Shown here: piece by piece, positions 1-8,862 of the stretch
How positions within the stretch are numbered: position 1 is the stretch's first letter
Layout: every line of letters begins with the position of its first letter
DNA from: DASWVC01 sp036401335
GTDB taxonomy: Bacteria > Verrucomicrobiota > Verrucomicrobiia > Chthoniobacterales > JAFAMB01
Reading direction: 5' to 3'
NCBI GenBank assembly: GCA_036401335.1
Contig: DASWVC010000317.1
Span: 1 to 48,913, forward strand
Length of the DNA stretch: 48,913 nt
The notes under the pieces: generated by a model
Seen by the model: only the letters and a program-made list of their open reading frames with translations
What the model was told of the DNA's origin: nothing
Databases searched by the model: none
Program-made: the position numbers and the translations under genes

Positions 1-1
1 C

Positions 2-1597
2 GCGTTCACGGAGGTGCCCCGTTATGACGGCCAGGGTGGCATCCTCGCACCCGGTCTGGTGGACGCTCACCTCCACATTGAGAGCAGCATGATGACGGCC
101 TGTGCCTACGCGGAGGCCGCGCTCCTGAACGGAACCACCACTCTTTTTTGCGACAGCCACGAGATCGGAAACGTGTGCGATGCAGAAGGCATCGAATGGA
201 TGCTGGAAGATGCCCGCCACGCGCCGCTCAACGTTTTTCTTACCGTTCCGAGCACCGTGCCTGCCACGCACGCCGGGTTGGAAACGGCCGGCGGCGACCT
301 CACCGCAAAGAAGATCGGGCAGCTTTTCGACCTGTGGCCGGAAGCCGTCGCCCTGGGCGAAAAGATGGATTTCATCCAGGTCGTGGAGGGGGACGAGCGC
401 AGCCATGGCATCCTGGCCGAAGCGCTCCGGCGTGGCCGGCCGGTCAGCGGGCACGTTTACGGCCGCCCTTTCGTTGCTGCCTACGCGGCCAGCGGGATCA
501 CGGATACGCACGAAGCCATCGATGCCGACATCGCCAGCGACTTGCTGGAGGCGGGGCTCTGGATCTTTCTTCGCGGCGGTCCGCCGACCACACCGTGGAA
601 CAGCCTGCCCCGGGCGATTGAGGCCGTCACCAGGCTCGGTGCGAGCCCGAAGCGGGTCTGCCTTTGCACGGATGACCGTGACGCCGATGACCTGTTCCAT
701 TTCGGCCTGGACTGGGTGGCCCGGTCCGCGGTGAAAGCCGGGCTGAACCCGTTGACCGCCTGGAGCTGCGGCACCCTCCACCCGGCTACCCGGTATGGCC
801 TGGACGGAGAGCTGGGTGGCCTCGGGCACGGCCGCCGGGCGGACCTGGTGCTTCTCAACGATGCCCTGGAACCTCAGGCCACCTGGTACGGTGGCCGGTT
901 GCTCGTTGAACAACGGCGCCCGACCGATCTGCTGGAATCGGTGCTGACAGAACCGTACCGGTACCCGGGAGCTGCGTACCGGACGGTGAGCATCGCGGGA
1001 ACGCCTCCTTTGACGCCTGATTTGCCGACCGGCCCGGTACGCGCTCACTTGATCGCCCTGGAGGGGGCCAGCATCCCCACCCGGCATGAAATCGTGCCGC
1101 TGCCGACGGCCTCAACTTGGCCGGGGCTGCTGTCGCGCGAGGGCCTTTGTTTTGTGACCGTGGTGGAGCGGCACGGAAAATCGGGCGGGGTGGCGCATGG
1201 GCTTCTGAAAGGGTTCGGGTTACGCAGCGGCGCAGTGGCCAGCAGCGTCGGCCACGACGCGCACAACATCATTGTCGCCGGGACAAACGAAGAGGACATG
1301 CGCGCCGCGCTGGCCTACCAGCAACGCGTGCAGGGTGGCGTTTGCGTGGTGCGGGCAGGGAACGTCGTGGCCGCGGTCGACCTGCCCATTGCGGGCTTGC
1401 TCTCCGACAGACGTGCCCGCGTCGTGGCCGAAGAGACGGCCCGGTTAAAGACGGCGTGGGATGACGCCGGCTGCCGGCTGCCTTACATGGGCTTCAACCT
1501 GCTGCCGCTGTCGGTTATCCCGGAGATCCGGCTTACCGACAAAGGGCTGGTGCTCTGCCCGGAGATGGTGCTGGTGCCGCTTTTCGAGGCGTTATGA
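2..1597 (+). CDS. ade: adenine deaminase, 5'-truncated by window edge
   Basis: Converts adenine to hypoxanthine plus ammonia in cytoplasmic purine salvage. The frame is open from base 2, so the true start lies upstream; a GTG at 14 is only an internal codon. About 60 N-terminal residues usual for the family are missing. Counting from that GTG, the amidohydrolase metal motif HLH is at residues 19-21 (PGLVDAHLHIESSM), followed by the later family motifs VSGHVYG, ITDTHEA and LCTDDRDADDL. The C-terminal adenine-deaminase domain is seen in SSVGHDAHNIIVAGTNEEDM. The stop overlaps the next gene's start (ATGA), so the two are translationally coupled. With the nucleosidase and guanine deaminase downstream it forms a purine base recovery operon. 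Assignment is secure. Confidence 0.95.
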   Translation, partial: AFTEVPRYDGQGGILAPGLVDAHLHIESSMMTACAYAEAALLNGTTTLFCDSHEIGNVCDAEGIEWMLEDARHAPLNVFLTVPSTVPATHAGLETAGGDLTAKKIGQLFDLWPEAVALGEKMDFIQVVEGDERSHGILAEALRRGRPVSGHVYGRPFVAAYAASGITDTHEAIDADIASDLLEAGLWIFLRGGPPTTPWNSLPRAIEAVTRLGASPKRVCLCTDDRDADDLFHFGLDWVARSAVKAGLNPLTAWSCGTLHPATRYGLDGELGGLGHGRRADLVLLNDALEPQATWYGGRLLVEQRRPTDLLESVLTEPYRYPGAAYRTVSIAGTPPLTPDLPTGPVRAHLIALEGASIPTRHEIVPLPTASTWPGLLSREGLCFVTVVERHGKSGGVAHGLLKGFGLRSGAVASSVGHDAHNIIVAGTNEEDMRAALAYQQRVQGGVCVVRAGNVVAAVDLPIAGLLSDRRARVVAEETARLKTAWDDAGCRLPYMGFNLLPLSVIPEIRLTDKGLVLCPEMVLVPLFEAL

Positions 1598-2547
1598 AAA
1601 GCCCTTTTTACCTGTTGGATTGCGCCCTGGCCTTGGCCGTGCTGATGGTGGTCTGCGTGCCTCCGGCTCAGGGCATGGAGCCGCAAACGTTGGGCGTTGC
1701 GTGTGCGTTCCCGGGAGAGTTGCCGCCGTTGCAGGCGTTGCTGTTGCCGGACACCGCCAAGGTGAAATCGATGGAGGTCAATGGAACGGTGTTCCACGAG
1801 ACGGATATGGCTGGGAAACACCTGGTGCTCTTCATGACCGGCATGAGCGTGGTCAACGCCGCCATGACGACCCAATTGGCGATTGACCGGTTTCACCTCG
1901 ACGCCCTGGTGTTTTGCGGGATTGCCGGCGCGGTGGACCCACTCCTGCAGCCGGGCGACGTGGTGGTGCCGGAAGCCTGGATCCACCAGGCGGAAGCGGT
2001 GTGGGCGAACCGGAAGCCGGGAACCACTGACCAGTACATCCTGCCGAAGATTTTCAAGAGCAAATGGGGCCACTTCGGCATGATGTGGTTTGATGACGTG
2101 TACGTGGTTCAGCCTGGACAGACGACGCCGCGGCAAGTCCATTCCTTTCCGGCCGATCCGCAGTTGCTGGCCGCGGCCCGTGGAGCTGCGGCAGAGGTGC
2201 GCCTGACCCGCCCCGATGGGAAAGCTGCCGTCATCAAGGTCGGGGGCGTCGGCATGACCGGCCCGGTTTTCCTCGACAACCGCGCTTTCCGTGAGTTCGC
2301 CTCCAGGAACTGGGGCGTGAGCGTGCATGAAATGGAAGGCACAGCCGTCGCGCAGGTGGGCTTTGTAAACCGCCTCCCCGTTCTGGTGGTGCGCGGCATC
2401 AGCGATCTGGCGGGCGGGCAGCATGGTTTCAATCAGGAGGAAGAGTTCGGGCGGGCGGCCGCGCGCAACGCGGCTGCGGTTACCCGAAGCATCGTCGACC
2501 AGTTATTGAGCCGGCCAGAGGCTGCCGCCACTCCTTCCAGCCCTTGA
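1594..2547 (+). CDS. exported nucleoside phosphorylase/MTA-SAH nucleosidase-family protein
   Basis: 317 residues, PNP/UDP (phosphorylase) superfamily. It probably cleaves the N-glycosidic bond of purine nucleosides such as adenosine or methylthioadenosine, releasing a free base. Residues 1-27 form a signal peptide (hydrophobic ALALAVLMVV, then small residues), so the enzyme should act in the periplasm. The family core is visible: GIAGAVD at 109-115, the substrate-site EMEGT near 246-250 and RGISDLAGG from 267. ATG at 1594 overlaps the ade stop by 4 nt. The substrate cannot be fixed from sequence; related exported proteins include plant bark-storage-type nucleosidases. The neighbours, adenine and guanine deaminases, suggest the released bases are imported and deaminated. 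Confidence 0.85.
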   Translation: MKSPFYLLDCALALAVLMVVCVPPAQGMEPQTLGVACAFPGELPPLQALLLPDTAKVKSMEVNGTVFHETDMAGKHLVLFMTGMSVVNAAMTTQLAIDRFHLDALVFCGIAGAVDPLLQPGDVVVPEAWIHQAEAVWANRKPGTTDQYILPKIFKSKWGHFGMMWFDDVYVVQPGQTTPRQVHSFPADPQLLAAARGAAAEVRLTRPDGKAAVIKVGGVGMTGPVFLDNRAFREFASRNWGVSVHEMEGTAVAQVGFVNRLPVLVVRGISDLAGGQHGFNQEEEFGRAAARNAAAVTRSIVDQLLSRPEAAATPSSP

Positions 2548-2548
2548 T

Positions 2549-3973
2549 ATGACACCGGACCGTGCCGCCTCCGGACCAACTCTGCCGGGTCCAGAACGGC
2601 CCCGACCGGCCGCACAACGGGCGCCGCGTCGCGGGTCGCCGGGGCTGTCCACCGCCCAAGCTACCGGGGCAGCCGGTGGGCCGGGCGGCAGCATCGGCCT
2701 GCGCGGTTACCTGCTGAGTTCACCCGGGGTGGATCAGCTGGCTGCCTGGCCGGACGGCGCCCTTCTCTGGGACGAGCTCGGCACCATCCAATATGCAGGC
2801 CCCTGGTCCGACCGGCCCCGTCCCGACGCGGTCTCCTGGCACGATTGCCGCGGTTTTCTCATCACCCCAGGCTTTGTCGATGTTCACTGCCACCTTCCCC
2901 AATACCGGGCCGTGGGGCAGGGCGGGCTGCAACTTTTGCCCTGGCTGGAACGTTACATTTTTCCGCTGGAAAAGCGGTTCACCCCGGAGCAGGCGGCGCT
3001 CGACGCGCCCCGTTTCTTTGCCGAGCTGAAAAAGCACGGGATCACGTCGGCCGCGGTTTACCCAAGCGCGGCCGCGGAAAGCACGGAAGTTTGTTTCCAG
3101 GCGGCAGCTGCCAGCGGGCTTCGAGTTGTCATGGGCCAGGTCATGATGGATGAATGGTCCTACCTTGCGCGCTCGTCGCCCGAATTAACCCGCCGCATCG
3201 TGGCAGAGAGCGGAGCGCTCTGCCGGCGTTGGCATGGCGCTGCCGGCGGTCTCGTGCAATACGCTTTCAGCCCCCGCTTCGCGCTTACCTGTTCGTTCCG
3301 GCTGATGCGGGAAACGGCTGAGCTGGCCGGGGAAGCCGGCGCATTCATCCAAACCCACCTGGCCGAGAACCGCGGCGAACTGCAGGCCGTGCGGGAAAAA
3401 TTTCCAGACGCCTGCGATTACACCAACGTGTACGAACGTTGCGGCCTGCTTGGGCCGCGCACCATCCTCGCACATGCCATCTACCTCTCGGAACGCGAGC
3501 ACACCGTGCTCGCAGAGGCCGACGCCAAGATCGCCCATTGCCCCACGTCCAACGTTTTTCTTGGGAGCGGCGTGCTAGACTGGCAGCGCACCCGTTTCGC
3601 CCGGATCGGCATGGGGTTGGGCAGCGACGTGGCTGGCGGCCCGGAATTAAACCCGTGGCAGGTCATGAAAGGGGCGAGCTACAGCCACCGGCTGCGCGTT
3701 GCCTTAACGGGTTCAGGGACCGAACCGAGTCTAGTCGACCTGTTCCGCATGGCCACGGTCGACGGGGCCCGCATCCTTGCCCCGGGGCACGCCCTGGGTC
3801 AGCTCGCGCCCGGTTTTACGGCCGACGTGGCGGTCTGGGACATTGCGCACGTTGATGCCTATGACGAACCCCTCCTCACCGTTGCCGACCCGCAACTGAT
3901 CCTCTCCAAGTTGGTGTACCGCGGCGCACAGGCAACGGCAGCGCAGGTTTATGTTGCCGGCCAGGCCACCTGA
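2549..3973 (+). CDS. guaD: guanine deaminase
   Basis: Hydrolyses guanine to xanthine and ammonia (amidohydrolase superfamily, one Zn). The motif PGFVDVHCHLPQY puts metal ligands at His113 and His115. Later come QTHLAEN, AHAIYLS, AHCPTSNVFLGSG and GLGSDVAGG, all typical of guanine deaminase. ATG at 2549 is 1 nt after the nucleosidase stop. The first roughly 50 residues are Pro/Arg/Gly/Ala-rich and unlike the family, so they may be an unusual extension or the real start may be a non-ATG codon further in; no better start was found. Length 474 versus about 440-450 usual fits that excess. Third gene of the purine operon. Confidence 0.92.
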   Translation: MTPDRAASGPTLPGPERPRPAAQRAPRRGSPGLSTAQATGAAGGPGGSIGLRGYLLSSPGVDQLAAWPDGALLWDELGTIQYAGPWSDRPRPDAVSWHDCRGFLITPGFVDVHCHLPQYRAVGQGGLQLLPWLERYIFPLEKRFTPEQAALDAPRFFAELKKHGITSAAVYPSAAAESTEVCFQAAAASGLRVVMGQVMMDEWSYLARSSPELTRRIVAESGALCRRWHGAAGGLVQYAFSPRFALTCSFRLMRETAELAGEAGAFIQTHLAENRGELQAVREKFPDACDYTNVYERCGLLGPRTILAHAIYLSEREHTVLAEADAKIAHCPTSNVFLGSGVLDWQRTRFARIGMGLGSDVAGGPELNPWQVMKGASYSHRLRVALTGSGTEPSLVDLFRMATVDGARILAPGHALGQLAPGFTADVAVWDIAHVDAYDEPLLTVADPQLILSKLVYRGAQATAAQVYVAGQAT

Positions 3974-4084
3974 CATGCTCTCCGGCATCGGGCACGAAGG
4001 AGCTCTTGCTTTCGGAACCTTCCCTGACGTGGCCAGAGGCACGGCGGGACGCCCCGCTTTGAGGCAGCCCCGCAATGGCGGGCG

Positions 4085-5332
4085 TCAGTGGATGCTCAAT
4101 TTTCCAACGAGGTCTGCCTGGATGTAGTACGGCTGGCCGGTCGGCAACCCCGATACCTTATTTCCCGAGGCCACGACTTGGCCGATGCTGTAGTGGCGCC
4201 CGGCGCTCTGCAGACTCAGCGCCCTGCATAACGAGGAAAACTCGCCGTATGACGCCAGGTACACGGTGTTATTCTCAAACTCGATGGAACCGATGCGGTC
4301 GGGCGTCTGGCCGGGCTGGATGCCGGCGTCGTTCAGGCCGACGGCCGCATTGTTCGGAATGTCGGGTCGCAAAGAAACCTTGTTGTTGTCGAAGATTATC
4401 TTCCCGATGGAGGCGTTCGGGTGACAGTTAATGTAAACGGCTTTTCGCACGTTTTGGTAGGTGTTGTTCTTGAACACAAACGTGCGATCCTGATGGTCGG
4501 CAGTTTCGAAGTAACCGCCTTCGGTGCAGTTCCGCACGAGATTGTTCTCGTTGTAAAGGGCTCCGAGCGCGTGCACGTAGGTGAACTCGGCGTCGAGGTC
4601 CAGGAACTCACAATTCACGATCTGGGTGTTCTGCACGTTAACGCCCTCTGAGGCGTACACCGTGGTGACCGTGGTGCCATCCCGATTGCCCCTCGCCGCC
4701 GCCGTAAACGTGACGTGATCGAGCTTGATGTTCTGAAACGTCTTACCTTTCCAGTACTCTCCGGGGTACGAGAAAAAAGCGAAGCATTCGGTTCCCTGTT
4801 TACCAGTGCCGAAGCCGACGATCTTCATGTTTTGAAACAGGAGGTTATTGCCCTGGATGTTCACGGCACCAACTGCCCCCAAGCCTTTCTCAAAAACCGG
4901 GTTATGCGTCGCGTTGCAATCCAAAGTAAGGTTATGCATTTCAAAACCATCCGCCGATTGGTTGTAATCTGCGCCGAATAACAGCCCGGAAGCCGCGCTT
5001 CCATGGTTGGGTGCGACCAGCCGAATGACGGTTTTATCCACGCCGGCGCCGAAATGGCGGCAACCGGCATGAATGTTCTCATGCTGATAATAATAACCGT
5101 GCGACTGGTAAACGCCTGCGGCATAATGAAAATCCGTGCTGGCCGGGTAGCGAGCAAGGATGGCATCATATCGGTCCGCGCTTGCCCCGTCGTAGGGATC
5201 GGTTGGGCTGCCGGAACCCCGGCCATCGTTTCGTGACGCCAGGTAAATTGCCCTGGCTTGGCCAGGCAAAGCGGCGCTGCAGGTGAGCGCGGCGACACAG
5301 AAATAAAGCAGGTGTTTTGCTTTCAATTTCAT
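4085..5332 (-). CDS. secreted right-handed beta-helix (pectate-lyase-like) protein
   Basis: 415 residues from the chosen ATG at 5332, which begins a clear signal peptide (MKLKAKHLLYFCVAAL then ...PGQARA); a longer in-frame reading to 5455 has no signal and GC-type composition. GGAA lies just upstream of this start. The mature part is rich in Asn and short beta strands with recurring words such as FENNTVYLAS, FDNNKVSL and FKNNTYQNV, typical of parallel beta-helix coils found in polysaccharide lyases and related proteins. No catalytic signature was recognised, so substrate and activity are unknown. It is convergent with guaD and divergent from the TonB receptor, which suggests a surface polysaccharide role (inference only). 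Confidence 0.8.
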   Translation of the reverse strand: MKLKAKHLLYFCVAALTCSAALPGQARAIYLASRNDGRGSGSPTDPYDGASADRYDAILARYPASTDFHYAAGVYQSHGYYYQHENIHAGCRHFGAGVDKTVIRLVAPNHGSAASGLLFGADYNQSADGFEMHNLTLDCNATHNPVFEKGLGAVGAVNIQGNNLLFQNMKIVGFGTGKQGTECFAFFSYPGEYWKGKTFQNIKLDHVTFTAAARGNRDGTTVTTVYASEGVNVQNTQIVNCEFLDLDAEFTYVHALGALYNENNLVRNCTEGGYFETADHQDRTFVFKNNTYQNVRKAVYINCHPNASIGKIIFDNNKVSLRPDIPNNAAVGLNDAGIQPGQTPDRIGSIEFENNTVYLASYGEFSSLCRALSLQSAGRHYSIGQVVASGNKVSGLPTGQPYYIQADLVGKLSIH

Positions 5333-5773
5333 ATTTCCAAGAACCCTAATGAGTACTGCTCCATCCTGGCGAGCTGTTTCCTGAGTTTTGGCAAGAAACG
5401 TTTGACCGGAGCTCTCGTCCGGCGCCGCGCCGGAAAGGTGCCCAGCATGCATCAAAGCAAGCGCCCCGGAACGAGTCCCGCTCGTTGGACCTCCCTGCGC
5501 TGGGCGGCCTCATGTGGCTAAGACCTGAAACGTGCCGGGTTGCACGCCTGCAGAATTCCGATTGACAAAAGCTGTCCAAATTTCTTTTTATCTGGCGCGG
5601 AATCAATTCGAGACCAGCGCCTGCCGGCAATCGCTTGCTCCCCCCTCAAGCGCCAACGGCCGGGCCGCCGAACTGATTCCCCTCAGGGCATCTGCATTTC
5701 TGGGCGTTCGCGGCGGTTCGGAGGGTCTGGCGGCGACCAGGAACGGGAACAACAAACATCGAGGGGGGATAAC
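5333..5773. promoter_or_regulatory. 441-bp divergent intergenic region with candidate promoter
   Basis: Region between the beta-helix gene and the TonB receptor gene. A perfect -35 box TTGACA is at 5562-5567 on the plus strand, followed by a T-rich stretch (to about 5594) with only weak -10 matches (TTTTTA at 5585, TTATCT at 5588). If used, the receptor mRNA would carry a leader of about 170-180 nt. A strong ribosome site, GAGGGGGG, lies at 5761-5768 just before ATG 5774. I see no riboswitch consensus (no cobalamin or TPP box) in the leader. Confidence 0.35.
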
Positions 5774-8257
5774 ATGATTAGAATTCCAGGGGCAAACGCT
5801 CCTTTTAGCGTCACACTCGCGCTTTTGACTGCACCGTCTTTGTTAGCGCAGGTAGCGACTCCAAACCAGCCGGCGGCTCAGGGGAACGAAACGGCTTCCA
5901 ATTCTCTGCAACAAGTTGTGGTCACCGGGGCCCGCATCCCCCTGGACGAAGCGGTGGTGCCGACGGCCCGCCCGAACACCTCCGCGTTCGGGCTGGACCT
6001 CAACACGATGGACATTCCGCGCAATGTCACCATCATTTCCCGTCAGCAGCTGGACGATACCAACATCGAGGATGTCCGGGATTTCACAAAACTCACCACC
6101 AGTTCCTTCACCCAGAGCAATTTTGGCGCGCCGTCCAATCCCAGCATTCGCGGACAGACTGCCGATGTCTTTGTGAACGGGATGCGGTTGGGCCTTACTT
6201 CCAACGGGAACGGCCTGCCTTTCGATTTCAACAGTGTCGAGTCGGTCGACATCTTCAAGGGCCCGCCGAGCGTGGTCCAGGGCGTCTCTCAATACGTGGG
6301 CGGGTTTGTTAACCTGAACACCAAACAGCCTTACTTCGACACTTTCAAAGGCTCGGTCAGCACCACCATCGGCACCTACGACCAGTACCGGTGGAACGTT
6401 GACCTGGGTGGTCCCATCATCAAGGACCAGCTCGCGTTCCGGATCAGCTACTCCGGCCAGGATTCCGGCAGCTACTACGAAAATCAAATCACCCAAACGC
6501 ACTCGATTTACGGGGCGTTGCGGTGGACCCCCACGCCCAACTACACCTTGGCGCTGTCCGGCGACCTGTATTTCGCCACCTACACGGAAAATTTCGGGAT
6601 TAACCGGCCCACCCAGCAGTTGATCGATAACGGCCAATATTTTTCCGGCTACGTCCAAGGCTGGAACGGGCGGGGGGCGGATTACGGAAAGTTTGTTCAG
6701 AGCAGCGGCAACGCCATCGTGCCGACGGGCGACGTGGGGTTAAGCCGGAGCGTCCGCCTGTTTGCTCCCACAAACGGTTCCTACGGCAAGAACTACCGCG
6801 CCCAGGCGGTCCAGACCTTCACGCTGAGTGACTCCGCCAAGATCGTCAACAACACCCTTTTCCAGTACATCGACCGGCACACCGAATCGAACTACTTCTA
6901 TTCAGAGATCGTCAACCCGGCGTGGTCGGTGGAAAACCGGACGGAGCTCCAGTTGAACTTTGAAACGCCTCTCGGCGGCGGCAACAGCAAAGCCGCACCC
7001 GCAAGGCCGTCGCCGGACGGCAAGGACGCCAAAGCGCCGCTGGCGGCTCCCGAGAACGGCTTGACCCTCGGCAACCAGATCAACGTAGGCGTGGACGTGC
7101 GCTACCAGGAAGTAAATGCCGCCGACGACTATTTTGATGAACCGGCCAATGCCTGGGACCTTTCGCTGAGCCGGAAAGACATCAAATATTTCAACTTTAC
7201 CAGTGCTCTTCCCGTGCCGACCAGCCCAGGTTTTGTCGCTTCGCCCGGTGTGTTCAACGGTGACACCAACAACTCGCGGTTGCTAGACGTGGGCCCGTTT
7301 TACGAACACGTGCTCAATGTCGGTGACCATTTCTCACTGCTGGCCGGCGCGCGGCTGGACATCCTGTGGGTCAATGAAATGGATCCCCTTTACGATGAGG
7401 CCGGCCTGAATCAGGTTAACCCGGCCGGCAACAAAGCGCACAACGTCGAGTTTCTGCCGAACGTGAACATCAGCCCGACGTTTAAACCGTTCAAATGGCT
7501 GACGGCCTATTTCACGTACAACTACAGCCAGTCGATTGCGTCTGCCAACGGCGGCGGGTTGCCGTCTGATATTCCGATCAAAAACCAATCCGACTACCAT
7601 CGTGAAAGTCAGTTGTTCGAGTTTGGCGCCAAGGCGACCCTTTTGAAAGACACGCTGTTTATCAGCACGGCGTTGTTTCAACAGAACCGCGTGCTGCCGG
7701 GCCTTGGCTCCGCGTTCGAGAACGATAACATCCGGGGCTGGGAAATTGAGGGCGATTACCAGCCCAGCCGCAATTTCTACGTGAGCGCCGGGTACAGTTT
7801 CCTGGACAGCCAGGTTCATGGCAGCCCGTTTGTAACCCAGGCTTACCCGGTTGATGATCCACGGCTGCGGCAACCCGATGGAACGGTCCTCACGGACGTT
7901 GGCACTTCCTTGCCCAACGGCAGTTACCGCGAACCCGGGCTGCCCAAACACGCTTTCAATTTGCTCGCCCGCTGCCAGGTGCCGACGGCTTACGGCACCT
8001 TTGGCGCAATCCTTAACAACGTGGTCACAGGGCCCTTTTACCTTGATTACGGCAATTACCTCAAGGTGCCCTGGCAATACCAGATGGACCTGACCTTTTT
8101 CTACAAGACCCCGGACGGCCGTTTTGAGGCCCGCGTGGCCCTGTTAAACGTCACGGGTGAGCATAACTGGAGCCCGCCTAACCCCATCTATGGCAACGAT
8201 TCGGTGGTCGCTGAATGGCCTTTTCACGTGGAGGGCACGGTTACGTTCCGGTTTTAG
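5774..8257 (+). CDS. TonB-dependent outer-membrane receptor
   Basis: 827 residues; 22-strand barrel receptor for energy-dependent uptake across the outer membrane, probably of a siderophore or other chelate. The start at 5774 has a strong Shine-Dalgarno and begins a signal peptide (APFSVTLALLTAPSLLAQ); an upstream ATG at 5540 in frame is GC-composition noise. The plug domain follows (QQVVVTGARIPLDEA, then PRNVTIISRQQLDDTNIEDV and SIRGQTADVFVNGMRLG). The protein ends in VEGTVTFRF, a terminal Phe typical of outer-membrane barrels. A low-complexity Ala/Pro/Lys loop lies near residues 405-430. The ligand cannot be assigned. It is followed by a VOC protein 60 nt downstream. Confidence 0.92.
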   Translation: MIRIPGANAPFSVTLALLTAPSLLAQVATPNQPAAQGNETASNSLQQVVVTGARIPLDEAVVPTARPNTSAFGLDLNTMDIPRNVTIISRQQLDDTNIEDVRDFTKLTTSSFTQSNFGAPSNPSIRGQTADVFVNGMRLGLTSNGNGLPFDFNSVESVDIFKGPPSVVQGVSQYVGGFVNLNTKQPYFDTFKGSVSTTIGTYDQYRWNVDLGGPIIKDQLAFRISYSGQDSGSYYENQITQTHSIYGALRWTPTPNYTLALSGDLYFATYTENFGINRPTQQLIDNGQYFSGYVQGWNGRGADYGKFVQSSGNAIVPTGDVGLSRSVRLFAPTNGSYGKNYRAQAVQTFTLSDSAKIVNNTLFQYIDRHTESNYFYSEIVNPAWSVENRTELQLNFETPLGGGNSKAAPARPSPDGKDAKAPLAAPENGLTLGNQINVGVDVRYQEVNAADDYFDEPANAWDLSLSRKDIKYFNFTSALPVPTSPGFVASPGVFNGDTNNSRLLDVGPFYEHVLNVGDHFSLLAGARLDILWVNEMDPLYDEAGLNQVNPAGNKAHNVEFLPNVNISPTFKPFKWLTAYFTYNYSQSIASANGGGLPSDIPIKNQSDYHRESQLFEFGAKATLLKDTLFISTALFQQNRVLPGLGSAFENDNIRGWEIEGDYQPSRNFYVSAGYSFLDSQVHGSPFVTQAYPVDDPRLRQPDGTVLTDVGTSLPNGSYREPGLPKHAFNLLARCQVPTAYGTFGAILNNVVTGPFYLDYGNYLKVPWQYQMDLTFFYKTPDGRFEARVALLNVTGEHNWSPPNPIYGNDSVVAEWPFHVEGTVTFRF

Positions 8258-8320
8258 TCCCCCAAGTTGGGTGACCCGATGCTTGCTTCGTGCGGCGGCA
8301 TCCGCAAGATGCAGGAACCT

Positions 8321-8821
8321 ATGTTTCCCCGCATCATCAACCACATCGGCCTCACCGTTGAAAACCTCGAGGAAGCGGTGGCGTGGTACCAAAAAGTCCT
8401 GGGGTTTCAGGTCCTGATGGGTCCGTTGGACGTCACCGTCGACGATTCCCCTTTGGGCATCCTGCTGCGCGACTTTTTCGATCCGCGTCTCAAACGTTTG
8501 CGGATGTGCCATCTTACGACGGGCAATGGCGTCGGGTTTGAAATCTTCGAGTTCATCGAGCCGAAATCCCAGCGTCCGGCCACCGACTTCGAGTACACCC
8601 GCGGCGGATTCTACCACATCTGCGTCACGGATCCGGACATTGAAGGCCTGATTGCCAGGATCGTGGAGAACGGAGGCCGCCAGCGGGGGCACACTTGTAA
8701 ACCGTATGCGGGGGCCGGGTATCAGGCCGCCTATTGCCACGACCCATTCGGCAATGTCATTGAAGTGTTGTCACATTCCTGGGAACAATTGCAGAGCAAC
8801 CGTGACCGCGGGCGATCGTGA
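8321..8821 (+). CDS. VOC (glyoxalase/dioxygenase) superfamily protein
   Basis: 166 residues. N-terminal INHIGLTVENLEEAVAWYQKVL is the classic first beta-alpha module of vicinal-oxygen-chelate proteins, and the second module appears in GGFYHICVTDPDIEGL, ending in CHDPFGNVIEVLSHSW. Likely metal ligands are the His of NHIG, His of YHIC and Glu of VIEVL. ATG 8321 was chosen because AGGA precedes it by 4 nt; in-frame starts at 8267, 8279 and 8309 are possible. The reaction is unknown: lactoylglutathione lyase-, dioxygenase- and bleomycin-resistance-type activities share this fold. It follows the TonB receptor in the same direction and may be co-transcribed. Confidence 0.85.
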   Translation: MFPRIINHIGLTVENLEEAVAWYQKVLGFQVLMGPLDVTVDDSPLGILLRDFFDPRLKRLRMCHLTTGNGVGFEIFEFIEPKSQRPATDFEYTRGGFYHICVTDPDIEGLIARIVENGGRQRGHTCKPYAGAGYQAAYCHDPFGNVIEVLSHSWEQLQSNRDRGRS

Positions 8822-8862
8822 CGCACGACCTCGCGAGTTTCGACTCCGGTTTGCGGTTGGCC

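Noticed and set aside
1483..2424. Long antisense open frame over the nucleosidase gene
   Set aside because: Composition is the usual GC shadow (Arg/His/Gln-rich); the opposite strand has recognised motifs.
4041..4082. Two short GC hairpins (GCGGG / CCCGC) after guaD
   Set aside because: Five-bp stems without a T-run; too weak to call a terminator.
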